A stretch of 64,000 bases of DNA from JAEVLT01 sp044598425 (GTDB lineage: Bacteria > Bacillota > Bacilli > Bacillales > Cytobacillaceae): NCBI GenBank assembly GCA_044598425.1, contig CP172536.1, positions 1,922,001 through 1,986,000 of the forward strand, in the 5' to 3' direction. The position numbers were made by a program, and so were the translations under genes. Positions within the stretch are counted from its first letter, which is position 1. Each line of letters starts with the position of its first letter. The notes below the pieces were generated by a model, which ran no database searches, had not been told where the DNA came from, and worked only from the letters and a program-made list of their open reading frames with translations. This document shows, piece by piece, positions 6,337 through 16,304 of this stretch.

Positions 6337-8955
6337 CTAAGACCAACTCTCCCAGTGCCCATCCGGGCCGATCGACGCAAGCCGAATCCATCCGTTTTGC
6401 ACTTTTTGCTGGAAATCGGGTACATGTTCCAGCAGCCGTTTTACATAGTCTTTCGGTGCCTGAATCACCACTAACAGTCTTATTGGAGCATGAAAAACTT
6501 CTTGATCGGATTTCATGACGGACTGCCAAGGAAGACCCGTTAATAAATCACTTGCATTCCCTTGCATCACACCAATACCGGATGTGACAGTTTGGGTAGC
6601 TTTATTTCCGCTGCCATAATAATGTGGGGCGACAGTAGAAGCGAAATATTGCAGGTTGATCCATTGAGCAACAGTTGCTGGCCCGGTAATAATGCTGGCC
6701 AGCAGTGCACCGTTCTTATCCTTCCGCCAATTATAATTATGAAGAAAAACTCTCCCCTCCAAATCGCATTCCTCGGTCAGTCGTCGTCCGCCAATAATAA
6801 ACGCTGCGTTCCGCGCTAGTCCCCATTCAGGACGTACCTCACTCCAATCTTCTGCAAAACGCTTCGCCTCATCCTTTGCTTTTTTGCGATGATTGCCGAG
6901 TCTTGGCAATTGCATGATTCTTTCTTCTTTTGCTTCTTCACTAACCTTTGGAAGGACAGCGTTGATGCGGTTGAATGCTTCCTTAGCTGGATTTGAAAGC
7001 TGTGGAACATAGATCCAGCGAAATTCATCGAGTGATGTAATATGCTCAGCCGCAACAAAAACCGTATCGATTGGAATCGAAATTCCTTCTTTTGCAAGGG
7101 CTTTTCGTACATTTGGAAGATTGCATAATTCTGCCAGAACCCGGGCATTGAAACCGCTGGATGCTCCCCCGCATGCCCCGCAGTCCAACGCAGATGCATA
7201 AGGATTGTTCGTGCTGTGACTTCCATGTCCGCTGATGACCACTAAAGGTGCAAAATGCTCCGTAAGCCCCATCGTTTTTAACGCCTGAAGAACATACTGC
7301 ACTTTTTCTTTCTCTGTAAAACCAACCGGTAACTCCGAAGCAGAATTATGTTCATAATCGAGTGAAAGTTTTGTAGAAGGCTTCTGCAGCCATTTTTCAC
7401 TTAGGTTGTGAAAAGCAAGGCCGAAGCTCCGTGGTATAAAACTGCGGAGCAACGTTTGCAAGCTCAGCCAAGGACCGCTTATCTCCGGCAGCAGTAAGCT
7501 GGTAAGCAGATTGTGTTTCATTTCTTTAAACACAAAACCAACAGAATTGACTGCGTGTTTCCTCTGTTGGTGTTGTTTTAAATCCTCTTCTGATGTCGTT
7601 TCGATCACTTTGAGTTGTGGTTTGGACATGACTGGTAAGGATCTATGGCTATGTTGACTGTCGAGCTTGCAAGTTTCAATCGGCAATCCATAAAAACCCG
7701 CAGTTCCAAAAGTCTCAATTGGCCCTGCTTTTTCAAGCTTCCGGCGAAAAGGCTCTGATCTTACATCAATACAAAAAGCAAATTGGGCCATTGCTGGTTG
7801 CACTTGATCTGCTTTACTAGACTGCTTTGACGTGAGCATTTTTCTTAATTGGTCCTCATACGTTTTTTCCCATGCTTCGAGCCACAGTCGATTGCGGAGC
7901 ATCTTATCAAATCGGTAAGCCAAACTAAGCCGTGCTTTTTGTTGTTGGGCAGGCAACTGTGACCATTCTTTCATTGTCATGCCGGCCCAATTTGCCCATG
8001 CTGCAATCAACTGTTCCAAGCTTATTTTTACCTCGGACTTTTGCTCTGGTAAAGGAAGGTATGGTTTAAGCAAAACGTGTTCCATTGTAATACGGACAGC
8101 TAAATAGTCGATTAACAGAGAGTTTTCTTGTGTTGATTGCTGTGAGCGCCAAAGAATCATTCCCGACCATCCCGGCAGAGCAAGCAAATGCGCTTCAAGA
8201 TACCCTTGCATTTCTGAATAAGGGATTTCTAGTGCCAGTAATGCTTCCATGAGAGCATTATCAGCCTCTTTCGGCAATTGATTTAGCTGTCTGCGAATCC
8301 TGCGGTCAAGTGCTGGGTCATATTGAATAAGTCGGCGCCATGATTGGTAAAAACCTTCTTCTCGATTCGGCATCATCCAGACAGCCTGAGACGTATCGAG
8401 AAACAATTTACACCACTTGATCATATGACGATTAAGATCTTGAGCTGTTTGAGTGCTACCCATCATGTCCAAACGTTGACTATACGTTCGTATTGTATAT
8501 TCATCTTTAATTTTAAAAACTAGGTGGTTTAGTTTTTTTGCCAAGCTCTTTAACTCAGTTGCAGATAATTCGATCCAAGATGGCTGATCCAGCAAAAGTG
8601 CATTACGGCAGAAACGTTCTGCATCCTCCCGCGGCAATTCGAGCCGTTGTGAATTAAGCCATTGCTGAAGTGCCCTTTCAAGAAAATCTTTTTGAATTTC
8701 CCCCCGGTTCCATGCAGACTGCACTATCGAATCATCCGGATATAAATCGACATCATCTAGATCTTTAAGTTTTCGTGCTGTTTTTTCAAATGTTTGATCT
8801 TCCAAGCCTGCCCACGGACTTCGTGCCGCAAACGAATCAATCGGCCCATATGGTGCAATGACCCTGCTTGCCGATTTCACTAATTCGTTAAGATCAAGAG
8901 CAAGATCATCAAGCTCCTTTCCGCAATTTACCGTTTTGGCTAATGTGGTGTTCAT
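6337..8955 (-). CDS. dabA: DabA: zinc subunit of DAB inorganic carbon uptake complex
   Basis: An 872-residue protein of the UPF0753/DUF2309 family (YbcC in Bacillus). DabA with DabB forms a membrane-associated pump in which a carbonic-anhydrase-like site is thought to hydrate CO2 vectorially, accumulating bicarbonate in the cytoplasm using cation flow. The beta-carbonic-anhydrase-like ligands are present: FAFCIDVRSE gives Cys395 and Asp397, and SGHGSH gives His577, with Cys592 in ALDCGACGG. The 15-residue spacing of His to Cys matches the characterised Halothiobacillus protein. It overlaps the dabB stop by four bases (ATGA), showing translational coupling. Confidence 0.93.
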   Translation of the reverse strand: MNTTLAKTVNCGKELDDLALDLNELVKSASRVIAPYGPIDSFAARSPWAGLEDQTFEKTARKLKDLDDVDLYPDDSIVQSAWNRGEIQKDFLERALQQWLNSQRLELPREDAERFCRNALLLDQPSWIELSATELKSLAKKLNHLVFKIKDEYTIRTYSQRLDMMGSTQTAQDLNRHMIKWCKLFLDTSQAVWMMPNREEGFYQSWRRLIQYDPALDRRIRRQLNQLPKEADNALMEALLALEIPYSEMQGYLEAHLLALPGWSGMILWRSQQSTQENSLLIDYLAVRITMEHVLLKPYLPLPEQKSEVKISLEQLIAAWANWAGMTMKEWSQLPAQQQKARLSLAYRFDKMLRNRLWLEAWEKTYEDQLRKMLTSKQSSKADQVQPAMAQFAFCIDVRSEPFRRKLEKAGPIETFGTAGFYGLPIETCKLDSQHSHRSLPVMSKPQLKVIETTSEEDLKQHQQRKHAVNSVGFVFKEMKHNLLTSLLLPEISGPWLSLQTLLRSFIPRSFGLAFHNLSEKWLQKPSTKLSLDYEHNSASELPVGFTEKEKVQYVLQALKTMGLTEHFAPLVVISGHGSHSTNNPYASALDCGACGGASSGFNARVLAELCNLPNVRKALAKEGISIPIDTVFVAAEHITSLDEFRWIYVPQLSNPAKEAFNRINAVLPKVSEEAKEERIMQLPRLGNHRKKAKDEAKRFAEDWSEVRPEWGLARNAAFIIGGRRLTEECDLEGRVFLHNYNWRKDKNGALLASIITGPATVAQWINLQYFASTVAPHYYGSGNKATQTVTSGIGVMQGNASDLLTGLPWQSVMKSDQEVFHAPIRLLVVIQAPKDYVKRLLEHVPDFQQKVQNGWIRLASIGPDGHWESWS

Positions 8956-10490
8956 TGTACGTGACCTCCTCTAGTCATGATTTTTACCAGATGCTTTGGA
9001 TGGCTTTCGACTAAATCTTTTTGAGGCTCACCCAATCGCACGAGCCAGAGATAGATGACAGCAAAGACTGTTGATGACCGGTTACGCGCCAGCCATGCAC
9101 CAGCAGCTGTACTGAGCAACAAAACAATCAGAACTAAAATAGTCACTGATGCTGGAGGTTGAATTGTCTGCTGAACGGTTTCATGGAGCAGCCCATAAAA
9201 CGCAGTATGAATGAATCCATAAACCATTGCCGCACCAACAAGCACGGTAAATCCCGCAATACGGCCGATTCGCCCGGTTCCAAATGCGACAAGTTGTGTC
9301 CAGGCTATTGATACAGACCAGCCCAAGATGACCGCACTCACCATTTGATACCCTTCTTCAGGAGCTGTCAGCCAAAAACTTATGCCAACGAGGAGACCGA
9401 GACCTCCTCCGATGATTGTTAGTAAAAATGACGATCGTTTGGCCGTCTTGAACATTGAATTTTTATGGCGGAGTGCCGATCCAGCCTGCAAGAAAAGAGT
9501 GGATTTGAACAGTCCATGCAAAACAGCGTGGATGATTGCAGCCAAATACGCATTTAATGCACACTGGATCAGCATGAATCCCATTTGGGCAATTGTTGAC
9601 CCGACCAGCTGCCGTTTATAGTCAACCTGAACCAGCATGATTCCCGTTCCGATCAAAACGGAGACACCAGCGAAGGCGAGTAATATAATCTGTGCGGAAT
9701 CGCCGCTGAATAGCGGGGCAAACCTGGTAAGCAAAATCCCACCTGCATTCACGATTCCCGCATGCATGACAGCGGAAACAGGTGTTGGAGCAACTACCGA
9801 ATCCAGCAGCCAGCGGTGGAAAGGCCATTGTGCAGCAGGAATCATTACAGCTAAAATGAGTAGGATGTTGATACTGGTCTTTTCCCAAGCAGCAAGTTGT
9901 CCAAGAGAATTTTTGGTAAGAATTTGTGATATTTGCCAGTGTCCTGTTGTTTGCGTTATCCAGATGCTTGCTACCAATAGAATCAGCCAACTGAAGGCAA
10001 ACATTCGGCCTGAAAAAGAGGCGGCATTTTTAGCGACATGCCATTGTTTATTTAATTTTATGAGCAATGTTAGTCCTAGAAGGGTGGCTCCCCAGCAAAT
10101 CAATAACCAGCGAAGGTCATCACTTAGCCATGCAGCTGCATCAGCAGCTGTAGTGAGAGTCAGGAGTGTAAAATATTTCTGATAAGAATGGTCTCCGTGT
10201 AAGTAGCGGACAGAGTATTTCTGGACAATTAATCCGATTGTGAGGACAAACACTGCCACCAGCCAAGCTAGGGAATCAAGATGCCACGGTCCATACACTT
10301 TGCTCTCGCGATCTGTAATAAGCGCCAGCAGCGCAGTTATTAGGGGCAATGAAATCATGCCGATATGAATGCGGACAAACCGTAAAGGAACCCGTGGAAT
10401 TAACATGAGCAATGCGCTTAAAACGGAAACCGCTAGTAAGCTAAAAAACGTTGCTGGCAGTGAAAAAGTAATTAGGAAATTCATCTTCAA
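8952..10490 (-). CDS. dabB: DabB: NuoL/NdhF-like membrane subunit of DAB complex
   Basis: A 512-residue polytopic membrane protein with about 13-14 helices. It belongs to the proton/sodium-conducting NuoL/ND5/MrpA family. Typical motifs are FHRWLLDSVVAPTPVSAVMH, where TPVSA.MHAG marks the antiporter core, and KSTLFLQAGS with the conserved Lys. It energises DabA. The first in-frame start is TTG at 10490, eight or nine bases after GGAGG; the ATG at 10484 is the alternative. No other complex I genes are nearby, as expected for a DAB system. Confidence 0.92.
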   Translation of the reverse strand: MKMNFLITFSLPATFFSLLAVSVLSALLMLIPRVPLRFVRIHIGMISLPLITALLALITDRESKVYGPWHLDSLAWLVAVFVLTIGLIVQKYSVRYLHGDHSYQKYFTLLTLTTAADAAAWLSDDLRWLLICWGATLLGLTLLIKLNKQWHVAKNAASFSGRMFAFSWLILLVASIWITQTTGHWQISQILTKNSLGQLAAWEKTSINILLILAVMIPAAQWPFHRWLLDSVVAPTPVSAVMHAGIVNAGGILLTRFAPLFSGDSAQIILLAFAGVSVLIGTGIMLVQVDYKRQLVGSTIAQMGFMLIQCALNAYLAAIIHAVLHGLFKSTLFLQAGSALRHKNSMFKTAKRSSFLLTIIGGGLGLLVGISFWLTAPEEGYQMVSAVILGWSVSIAWTQLVAFGTGRIGRIAGFTVLVGAAMVYGFIHTAFYGLLHETVQQTIQPPASVTILVLIVLLLSTAAGAWLARNRSSTVFAVIYLWLVRLGEPQKDLVESHPKHLVKIMTRGGHVQ

Positions 10491-10911
10491 GCAAGCTTCC
10501 CTCCTTTAAAAATACAAGATTATCAAACTGATTCATTATGTAATGATCCTTTCTAACTCAAGAACATTTTTTGCCGTTTATTACGTTCATTCCGCTGATG
10601 TTACCATTTGTTCTCAATTCGAGCAAAAATCAAAAAAACCGACAACCTCGAAATTCAATGGTCATACTTCACCCATTAAACTTGGAAAATTGTCGGTTTA
10701 CTTTTAACTACCCATAATAGAGGTTTTTAAATAGTCTACCTATTTTATTTAAAATTTTCACATTGTTATGTTCTATACATTTATAGATTTACTTTTTCAT
10801 ATTGCCAATTCATTTAACTCTATGCTGAAGCAATCTATATTTTTATAGAATCGAATATAAGTAAGAATTTACAGTTGCTATGTTACTAATTATTAAACTA
10901 TCTGTCAAGTT
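10491..10911. other. Non-coding stretch upstream of dabB
   Basis: AT-rich sequence with no convincing gene. It contains the terminator hairpin at 10637-10698 and presumably the dab promoter, which I could not place with confidence. Confidence 0.4.
10630..10698 (-). terminator. Terminator between the Wadjet operon and dabB
   Basis: On the minus strand AACCGACAA (10698-10690) pairs with TTGTCGGTT (10645-10637), followed by TTTTTTG. The loop is long (44 bases). It is placed to stop read-through from the defence operon into dabB. Confidence 0.55.
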
Positions 10912-11109
10912 TCAAACCTTAGGTATTTGGTATTGATCGAAAATTCCAATTATCTTATCGTTTTGCCATCCTTTTATGTCCTCAATAAAAGTCTCCACCG
11001 CTTCTCCAATAAGTGCGCCATTTTTCGTGCCACCAATATAAAAAGCATCTACGAGCGCCGGAAGATCACTCAACTCAAGGTCACTTTCTGCAGAACATAG
11101 GGCATAACC
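10912..11109 (-). pseudogene. Threonine aldolase fragment
   Basis: A 65-codon open stretch with no start codon. It begins GYALCSAESDLELSDLPALV and continues DAFYIGGTKNGALIGEAV, which is the central part of a low-specificity L-threonine aldolase / beta-eliminating lyase, including the Lys of the PLP-binding GGTKNGA motif. The last ~25 residues (FIEDIKGWQNDKIIGIFDQY...) do not look like the same enzyme, so the piece is probably a junction of two relics. It lies immediately downstream of jetC and marks decay or insertion at the edge of the defence operon. Confidence 0.7.
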
Positions 11110-11155
11110 AAGTGGTAATCATTTTTAAAGCTGATCAGTTCTCTATAAGGCAGCA

Positions 11156-14100
11156 CTAGTCAAGCTCAAACAGTACCATCTGCTCGGTCTCTCCAAGTCG
11201 CTCAATCGTGTTCGGTTCATGATCCTCGAAGTAAGCGTAATGAAGCCATTTTTCTTTTGTCATAACTTTTTTGTTTGATTCGGTTGAAGCTCTTAACCGG
11301 CAGCTGTAAATAATCGGGAAATAATCTTGAAGGAATTTTCCTTCTGCGTGTGCTGTAAGGGCAATTATTTGGAAACCAAGTTGTTCAGCAACAAAAAACA
11401 CTGGATTTAGCACATGATCACTTGATGCTTTTCCGAAAGGATTATCTAGAATAACTGCTCGATGACGCTTTACATTGGACTGAATATGCTTCTTTTTTTC
11501 AGCAACATAGTTTAAAATTCCCAAAAAGAGTGTCATATTCTTGCTCCATTTTTCCCCGCCGGACCAAACATTGCTTTGTTCCCATGAGTATGAACGCGTT
11601 GTTACCTTTTTATCATTTGTTACCTTTCGGCAGCTAACCTTCATGACTTCATTATTCATGACCATTTGCAGAAGCTGTTTGGATTGCAGCCACATTTCGA
11701 TTTCTTTCCGCACCTTTCCATCGTCCTGCATTCCTTGATCGTTTAAAAATCGGTCTGACTCTAACTGTTGGAGAATCCATTCTATATAATCTCTTATTCT
11801 CATTTTGCCGACTTCTTCTTCCCATTCAGGGATGGTGAACGTAAAAATTTGTTTCCAATCATCTAGTACCTTGACTTTCGTTTTCTTAGGGATTTGCTTA
11901 AGCTCTTCCACAAGAGTCTTTAGGTGGGAATGAATGGAATTGATAAAGAGTTGGAGCTCTTCATCATTTTTTCGAATGTGTTCATTCGCATACAGTGAAA
12001 TCTTTTCAATCCTTAGCAGCATATTTTTCTTAAATTCGATGATATCCTGATAATTTTGTTTGTTCTCTACTCCATTGATCGCCATTTGCTGTAATTTAAT
12101 ATCGGAGATCTCATTCTTGCAAAACTCTCTGAATTTTCTCTGCGCCTGTTCGACTTCCAATTTCTCTCTGCTAACGAGCGCTTTCTTTTCTTTTAATTCA
12201 TCTGTAATGATTTGGACAAATTGTTTCCGGTTATAGGAAAATTCAAGAGCCTCTTCGGAACTCAAGGAAATCGGCACGATATCTGGGGCATTGAAATGAT
12301 GACCTTCTTCAAAAAGATCAAGTCCATACTTCGCTTCTTCAACGGCCTTTATCTCCTTTTCAATCCTTGCTAGCTCCTGATCAATATAGGCTTTTCTTTC
12401 TTCTAGTTTCTCATGTTCCAGACGCAATTCTTCTTCAATTTCCTCTAAAGATTGTTCAAACGAAATGATTTCACTGGAGGGAAAATGAATTTTGAATTGA
12501 TCCATTTTTATTTCCCATTTTCCTTTTTGTTTATCCTGTTTGGATCCTTTTTTCTGAACTTCAATTGCTGCTTTTTCGATTTCACCTTTTAGCCTCGTGA
12601 TCTGATCCCACAGTGTTTTCATCAGTTGCTTACCATCTCTAGGGAAATCTCTTGTTTCATCTACACTGCTATGTTCATTTAGTAAATCCGTTATTTGCAC
12701 GTCCAAGCGCTTGATCGCTTCTGTTGCCGCCGTCTTCTTCGCTCGCCATTCTCCTTGCGCAACAGTAATTTCACGGATTTTCAATTCCAAAGACATCATT
12801 TTTTCTTGGATAATCTTTTTGCTTTCACTCGTATATTTTGGGGCGAGGGATTTCAGCGACAAATATACATCATCTTCCAACAAAACACGCAGCTCGGCTT
12901 CAATTTGATTGATTCGATCTTTAAGGTAACCCCTCTCTTCAATAAGATCACCCAGTTTCCGGTCAATTCTCGCAACCTCTAACAACACTTGTTCTAGACG
13001 ATCATTGGCCTCTTTTTCTTTCTTCCTTTCATCTTCAATCTCTTTTTCAAATTGAAGATACTGAAAGCCTTTTTCAATTTTCCCTTCTAACCCTTGCTTT
13101 TCTTCACGGTATTGTTCAACCTTTTTTTTGTTATGTGCAATCTTGCTTCCCTGCTCCGTTATAAAGTCTTTTTCCTTTTGTATATTGGAAGAAAGGCCAT
13201 CAAGCCGAGTCTTCAACTCGGTAAGTTCTTCTTTTTGCTCAGCCACCTTCTCATAAGGAAACCGCTCCAAAAATTGGTTAAATGCGTTCAAACCATTTTC
13301 CCAATGTTTGATTTCTTTTTCTTTTTGCAGACGCTGTAAGGTTGTTTCTTTTGCAAAAATACCGATTTGTTCTTTCCATTTCTCAAAGGAGGCTTTGTCC
13401 ATGTTGTTGCTCCAATGACTTGGTGCAATCCACTGATTCCATTCAGCTTGTTCTTGAATTGTCAGTGCTTCTTCTGTTGTGATCACCATGATAGGAAACT
13501 GTAATTGATCAGATACATGATTTAGCCTTTCAATCACTTTTGATTTTGATCGATTTGTTGTCACTAACGTAACAGGCCATAAAGGATAATGAAGCAGCTT
13601 TTCTTTTTCAACCGCTTCCATTGCTTGGACATATTCCACACCGGTAACCAAGTAATCCAATTGATTTTTCCATACGGATAGTTGTTCTTCAAGAAAAGGA
13701 TCCCCAAAAAAAATATCCTGTTTTCCATAGTCATCATCAAAACGATAGGCGGCTCGTTCTCGATTCAAAAGGGTCTCTCTCTCTTTTGAAAGCTTCTCAA
13801 TAGTTTCTACTAGTCTCGTTTCAATGGATTCCTGTGATAAATAAACATTTTCTAACGTTACCCATTGAGGACGTAAAGCTGACAATTTCTGAATCAAGGT
13901 TTTTTGAGTCTTTTCCATTGTTGAAAGCTCAAAGCTAATTTTGTTTCTGTTCAATTCCGTTGCCGAGTACTCTTTTAGATAATCTTCTTTTCGATCCTCT
14001 GCTTCTTTTTCCTCGAGAACAAGCTGTTTTTCTTCTAGCTGTAAACGAATGATTTCGTCATCGAGAAATTGTGTCCGCTTTTGCCACTTTTCAAGTTCAT

Positions 14101-15577
14101 CCTTTACTTGTTCATGATCAGGATTCGATAATAGAAACTGCTTCAGCCTTTCAATATCTTTGAACCGTGAATCGAGCACACCAGCAATCTTCGAGAGAAT
14201 ATTCCGAAGCTTTTTCTCAGTTTCAGCCAATTCCTTCTTCTTTTGCTCTGCCTGTTCAATCTGAGCCATAATAGGACTTAATTGAAATTTAAGCCCCTGT
14301 TGGTCTTTTTCAAGTCCTTCCTTTTGCACTAAATACCAGCCTAGTAATGCTTGTTTCGCAGTTTCCAGTTGCTCCTCATAATCCTGTACTTCATCTGTTT
14401 GATTATATTTCTCAAGTTCTTCTTGAACCTGAAGCAAATAATCCTCTTGTTCTTTCCGATTTAGTTTCAGTTCAGCCAATTTTAGTGAGTAATAATCCTT
14501 GTTGCGCTGCTGGAAGCTTTCATCTAGCTCTGATTTTTTCGCCATCGCTTCCTTATATTCAGCTTCAAGTTTTTTAAACGCCAGTTCCTCTGCAAAAATT
14601 TCATATGAAGCCGTTTTTAACTGATAGTCTTGATTCCTCTTTTTCCATTTATCCAGTTTTTCTAAAGTATCGGTTTGTTCAGTGCTATATTTTTGTTTTT
14701 CTTTGAGTGTTTTGTTCCAGGCACCTTTTGCTTTCTGTTTCGTTTTTTCGTATTCCAGCTCGCGATGATGCAATTTTTCATATGTGCCAACATAATGTTC
14801 CAGCTGTCGCTCGATCCTCTTATTTTCTTCCAGCGTTTCTTTTAGTTTCTTATAATTTTTAAAGCTGGCAAGCTGCTGCTCAAACATATCGGCAAACATA
14901 TGAGTATCATGGCCAACTATTGAATTTTCGACGGTTGGAATCAATAATCGATCAAACAACTGATTGGTGCTTTTGCAATCATCAAAAAAAGCTTCAACGC
15001 CGCCTTCTGAACTATTTATTTTTGCAATGCTTTCCCATTCGCTTGAAATGATATGGTATTGCTCTTCAAGAAATAATTTATAGTCTTTAATCGTGTTAAA
15101 CGTTCGTGCACTAAACGTTCTTTCCCGCATGTGACTGTAATAGTCCAGCATTTCTCCACGCTCAGCCGTTCTTTTGCCTTCCCTTCCATCGCGAACAAAA
15201 GGAATGCCTTCAATCCCATTAGGATCGTTGCCATCATATTCGTACACATAGCGCAAAGAATCCAATCCCTGTTTTGTCGTAAAAAGGGTAACAGCCGTTA
15301 CAACATAGCGCCTCGGCTGGTCATTTGTAATCCACTCAATCGCAATATGTGCAGGCGCATTTTCAAGCATTAAGGTGTTTTTAATTTTTCGGTCCGCTAA
15401 ATCAGCATGCGGTATAATGGCTTGTAATGCGGTTTGAATAAGAACTGTTTTTCCACCGCCATTTTCTAGTAAAATGGCACCATTGTGGCCGTCAAATGAA
15501 AATAACTCATCGTTGTAGCGCTTGTTTCCCTCTTCATAAACAATATTAGTTAAGCGAATTTTACTGATTGACGGCAT
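11156..15577 (-). CDS. jetC: JetC: SMC/MukB-like ATPase of Wadjet defence system
   Basis: A 1473-residue SMC-like protein. In Wadjet systems JetC is the MukB-like motor that extrudes DNA loops until JetD cuts circular plasmids. An N-terminal nucleotide-binding half has an atypical P-loop, LLENGGGKT (Lys43). Long coiled coils fill about residues 220-1250, interrupted near the middle by a hinge-like segment. The C-terminal half has WSGGEKWS (about 1338-1345) as signature and VILDN (Asp1378, Asn1379) as Walker B. The start MPSISK at 15577 lies eight bases after AAGGGA and overlaps jetB by 17 bases. Sequence style and gene order recall type III Wadjet, but this was not tested. Confidence 0.85.
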   Translation of the reverse strand: MPSISKIRLTNIVYEEGNKRYNDELFSFDGHNGAILLENGGGKTVLIQTALQAIIPHADLADRKIKNTLMLENAPAHIAIEWITNDQPRRYVVTAVTLFTTKQGLDSLRYVYEYDGNDPNGIEGIPFVRDGREGKRTAERGEMLDYYSHMRERTFSARTFNTIKDYKLFLEEQYHIISSEWESIAKINSSEGGVEAFFDDCKSTNQLFDRLLIPTVENSIVGHDTHMFADMFEQQLASFKNYKKLKETLEENKRIERQLEHYVGTYEKLHHRELEYEKTKQKAKGAWNKTLKEKQKYSTEQTDTLEKLDKWKKRNQDYQLKTASYEIFAEELAFKKLEAEYKEAMAKKSELDESFQQRNKDYYSLKLAELKLNRKEQEDYLLQVQEELEKYNQTDEVQDYEEQLETAKQALLGWYLVQKEGLEKDQQGLKFQLSPIMAQIEQAEQKKKELAETEKKLRNILSKIAGVLDSRFKDIERLKQFLLSNPDHEQVKDELEKWQKRTQFLDDEIIRLQLEEKQLVLEEKEAEDRKEDYLKEYSATELNRNKISFELSTMEKTQKTLIQKLSALRPQWVTLENVYLSQESIETRLVETIEKLSKERETLLNRERAAYRFDDDYGKQDIFFGDPFLEEQLSVWKNQLDYLVTGVEYVQAMEAVEKEKLLHYPLWPVTLVTTNRSKSKVIERLNHVSDQLQFPIMVITTEEALTIQEQAEWNQWIAPSHWSNNMDKASFEKWKEQIGIFAKETTLQRLQKEKEIKHWENGLNAFNQFLERFPYEKVAEQKEELTELKTRLDGLSSNIQKEKDFITEQGSKIAHNKKKVEQYREEKQGLEGKIEKGFQYLQFEKEIEDERKKEKEANDRLEQVLLEVARIDRKLGDLIEERGYLKDRINQIEAELRVLLEDDVYLSLKSLAPKYTSESKKIIQEKMMSLELKIREITVAQGEWRAKKTAATEAIKRLDVQITDLLNEHSSVDETRDFPRDGKQLMKTLWDQITRLKGEIEKAAIEVQKKGSKQDKQKGKWEIKMDQFKIHFPSSEIISFEQSLEEIEEELRLEHEKLEERKAYIDQELARIEKEIKAVEEAKYGLDLFEEGHHFNAPDIVPISLSSEEALEFSYNRKQFVQIITDELKEKKALVSREKLEVEQAQRKFREFCKNEISDIKLQQMAINGVENKQNYQDIIEFKKNMLLRIEKISLYANEHIRKNDEELQLFINSIHSHLKTLVEELKQIPKKTKVKVLDDWKQIFTFTIPEWEEEVGKMRIRDYIEWILQQLESDRFLNDQGMQDDGKVRKEIEMWLQSKQLLQMVMNNEVMKVSCRKVTNDKKVTTRSYSWEQSNVWSGGEKWSKNMTLFLGILNYVAEKKKHIQSNVKRHRAVILDNPFGKASSDHVLNPVFFVAEQLGFQIIALTAHAEGKFLQDYFPIIYSCRLRASTESNKKVMTKEKWLHYAYFEDHEPNTIERLGETEQMVLFELD

Positions 15578-16304
15578 TTTCTTCATCCCTTTCGAAACCA
15601 TAAATGAATTCAAAAATTCCTTTATTATATTCTACTTCCATAAAATAGCGCTGAATAATCGTTTTTGCTTTTTCAGTCAAAATGATCTCGTCATTGCCAA
15701 TCTCCTGAATCAGCTCTTGATCAACAAGAAACCTTTTCACGGTATCCATAAAGCTAAAACGGCTTATCGTATTCCCGCTCTGTTTTTTCGCTGTTTCTTT
15801 AATATCATCCATGTCATCCCATTTTTCAATAATCAAACTCCAATTATAGGAAAATTCTTTTTCTAATTGTTTCAATTCTTCTACATTATGGGTCTTTAAT
15901 TGATCCATTCGCTCTTGAATAAAACGTACCCACTCATCTAGACGCAAAAACTGCCTGGTTGGTTCCTGACTTTGATACGTATCATAAAAACTCCCAAACA
16001 AAATGATGGTGGCAAAATAAAGAAGATAAATATCACCATTTGTTGCTCCTGAGCGCAAGTAATTGCGTTTGATCCAATCATTGCTAACATGGAAGGGAGA
16101 TAGCTTTGTTTCGGGAATGAGAAACATTTGTTCACTTGTTCCGATGATCACGCAGTCTACTTCACGTCCAAATGCATCCAGCAATCCGCGAATTTCATCA
16201 TCCGCTCGATATTGCTGAACAGACTCTTTATCAGCAACTCCATCACGGGCTAATTTCGTGTAAATTTGAAAAGCTTTTATTACTGTCTGTTCAGAGTAGT
16301 TCAT
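15561..16304 (-). CDS. jetB: JetB: MukE-like subunit of Wadjet
   Basis: A 247-residue acidic soluble protein between jetA and jetC, overlapping both (14 bases with jetA, 17 with jetC). Such tight coupling fits a stoichiometric complex. Its size, position and a C-terminal winged-helix-like stretch (SFMDTVKRFLVDQELIQEI then a short beta hairpin) fit JetB, the MukE-like KITE partner of the kleisin JetA. I recognise it by context more than by motif. No catalytic residues are expected. Confidence 0.75.
   Translation of the reverse strand: MNYSEQTVIKAFQIYTKLARDGVADKESVQQYRADDEIRGLLDAFGREVDCVIIGTSEQMFLIPETKLSPFHVSNDWIKRNYLRSGATNGDIYLLYFATIILFGSFYDTYQSQEPTRQFLRLDEWVRFIQERMDQLKTHNVEELKQLEKEFSYNWSLIIEKWDDMDDIKETAKKQSGNTISRFSFMDTVKRFLVDQELIQEIGNDEIILTEKAKTIIQRYFMEVEYNKGIFEFIYGFERDEENAVNQ

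Noticed and set aside
9637..10182. 181-codon plus-strand open frame opposite dabB
   Set aside because: Shadow of the DabB coding frame; composition and lack of a binding site argue against a gene.
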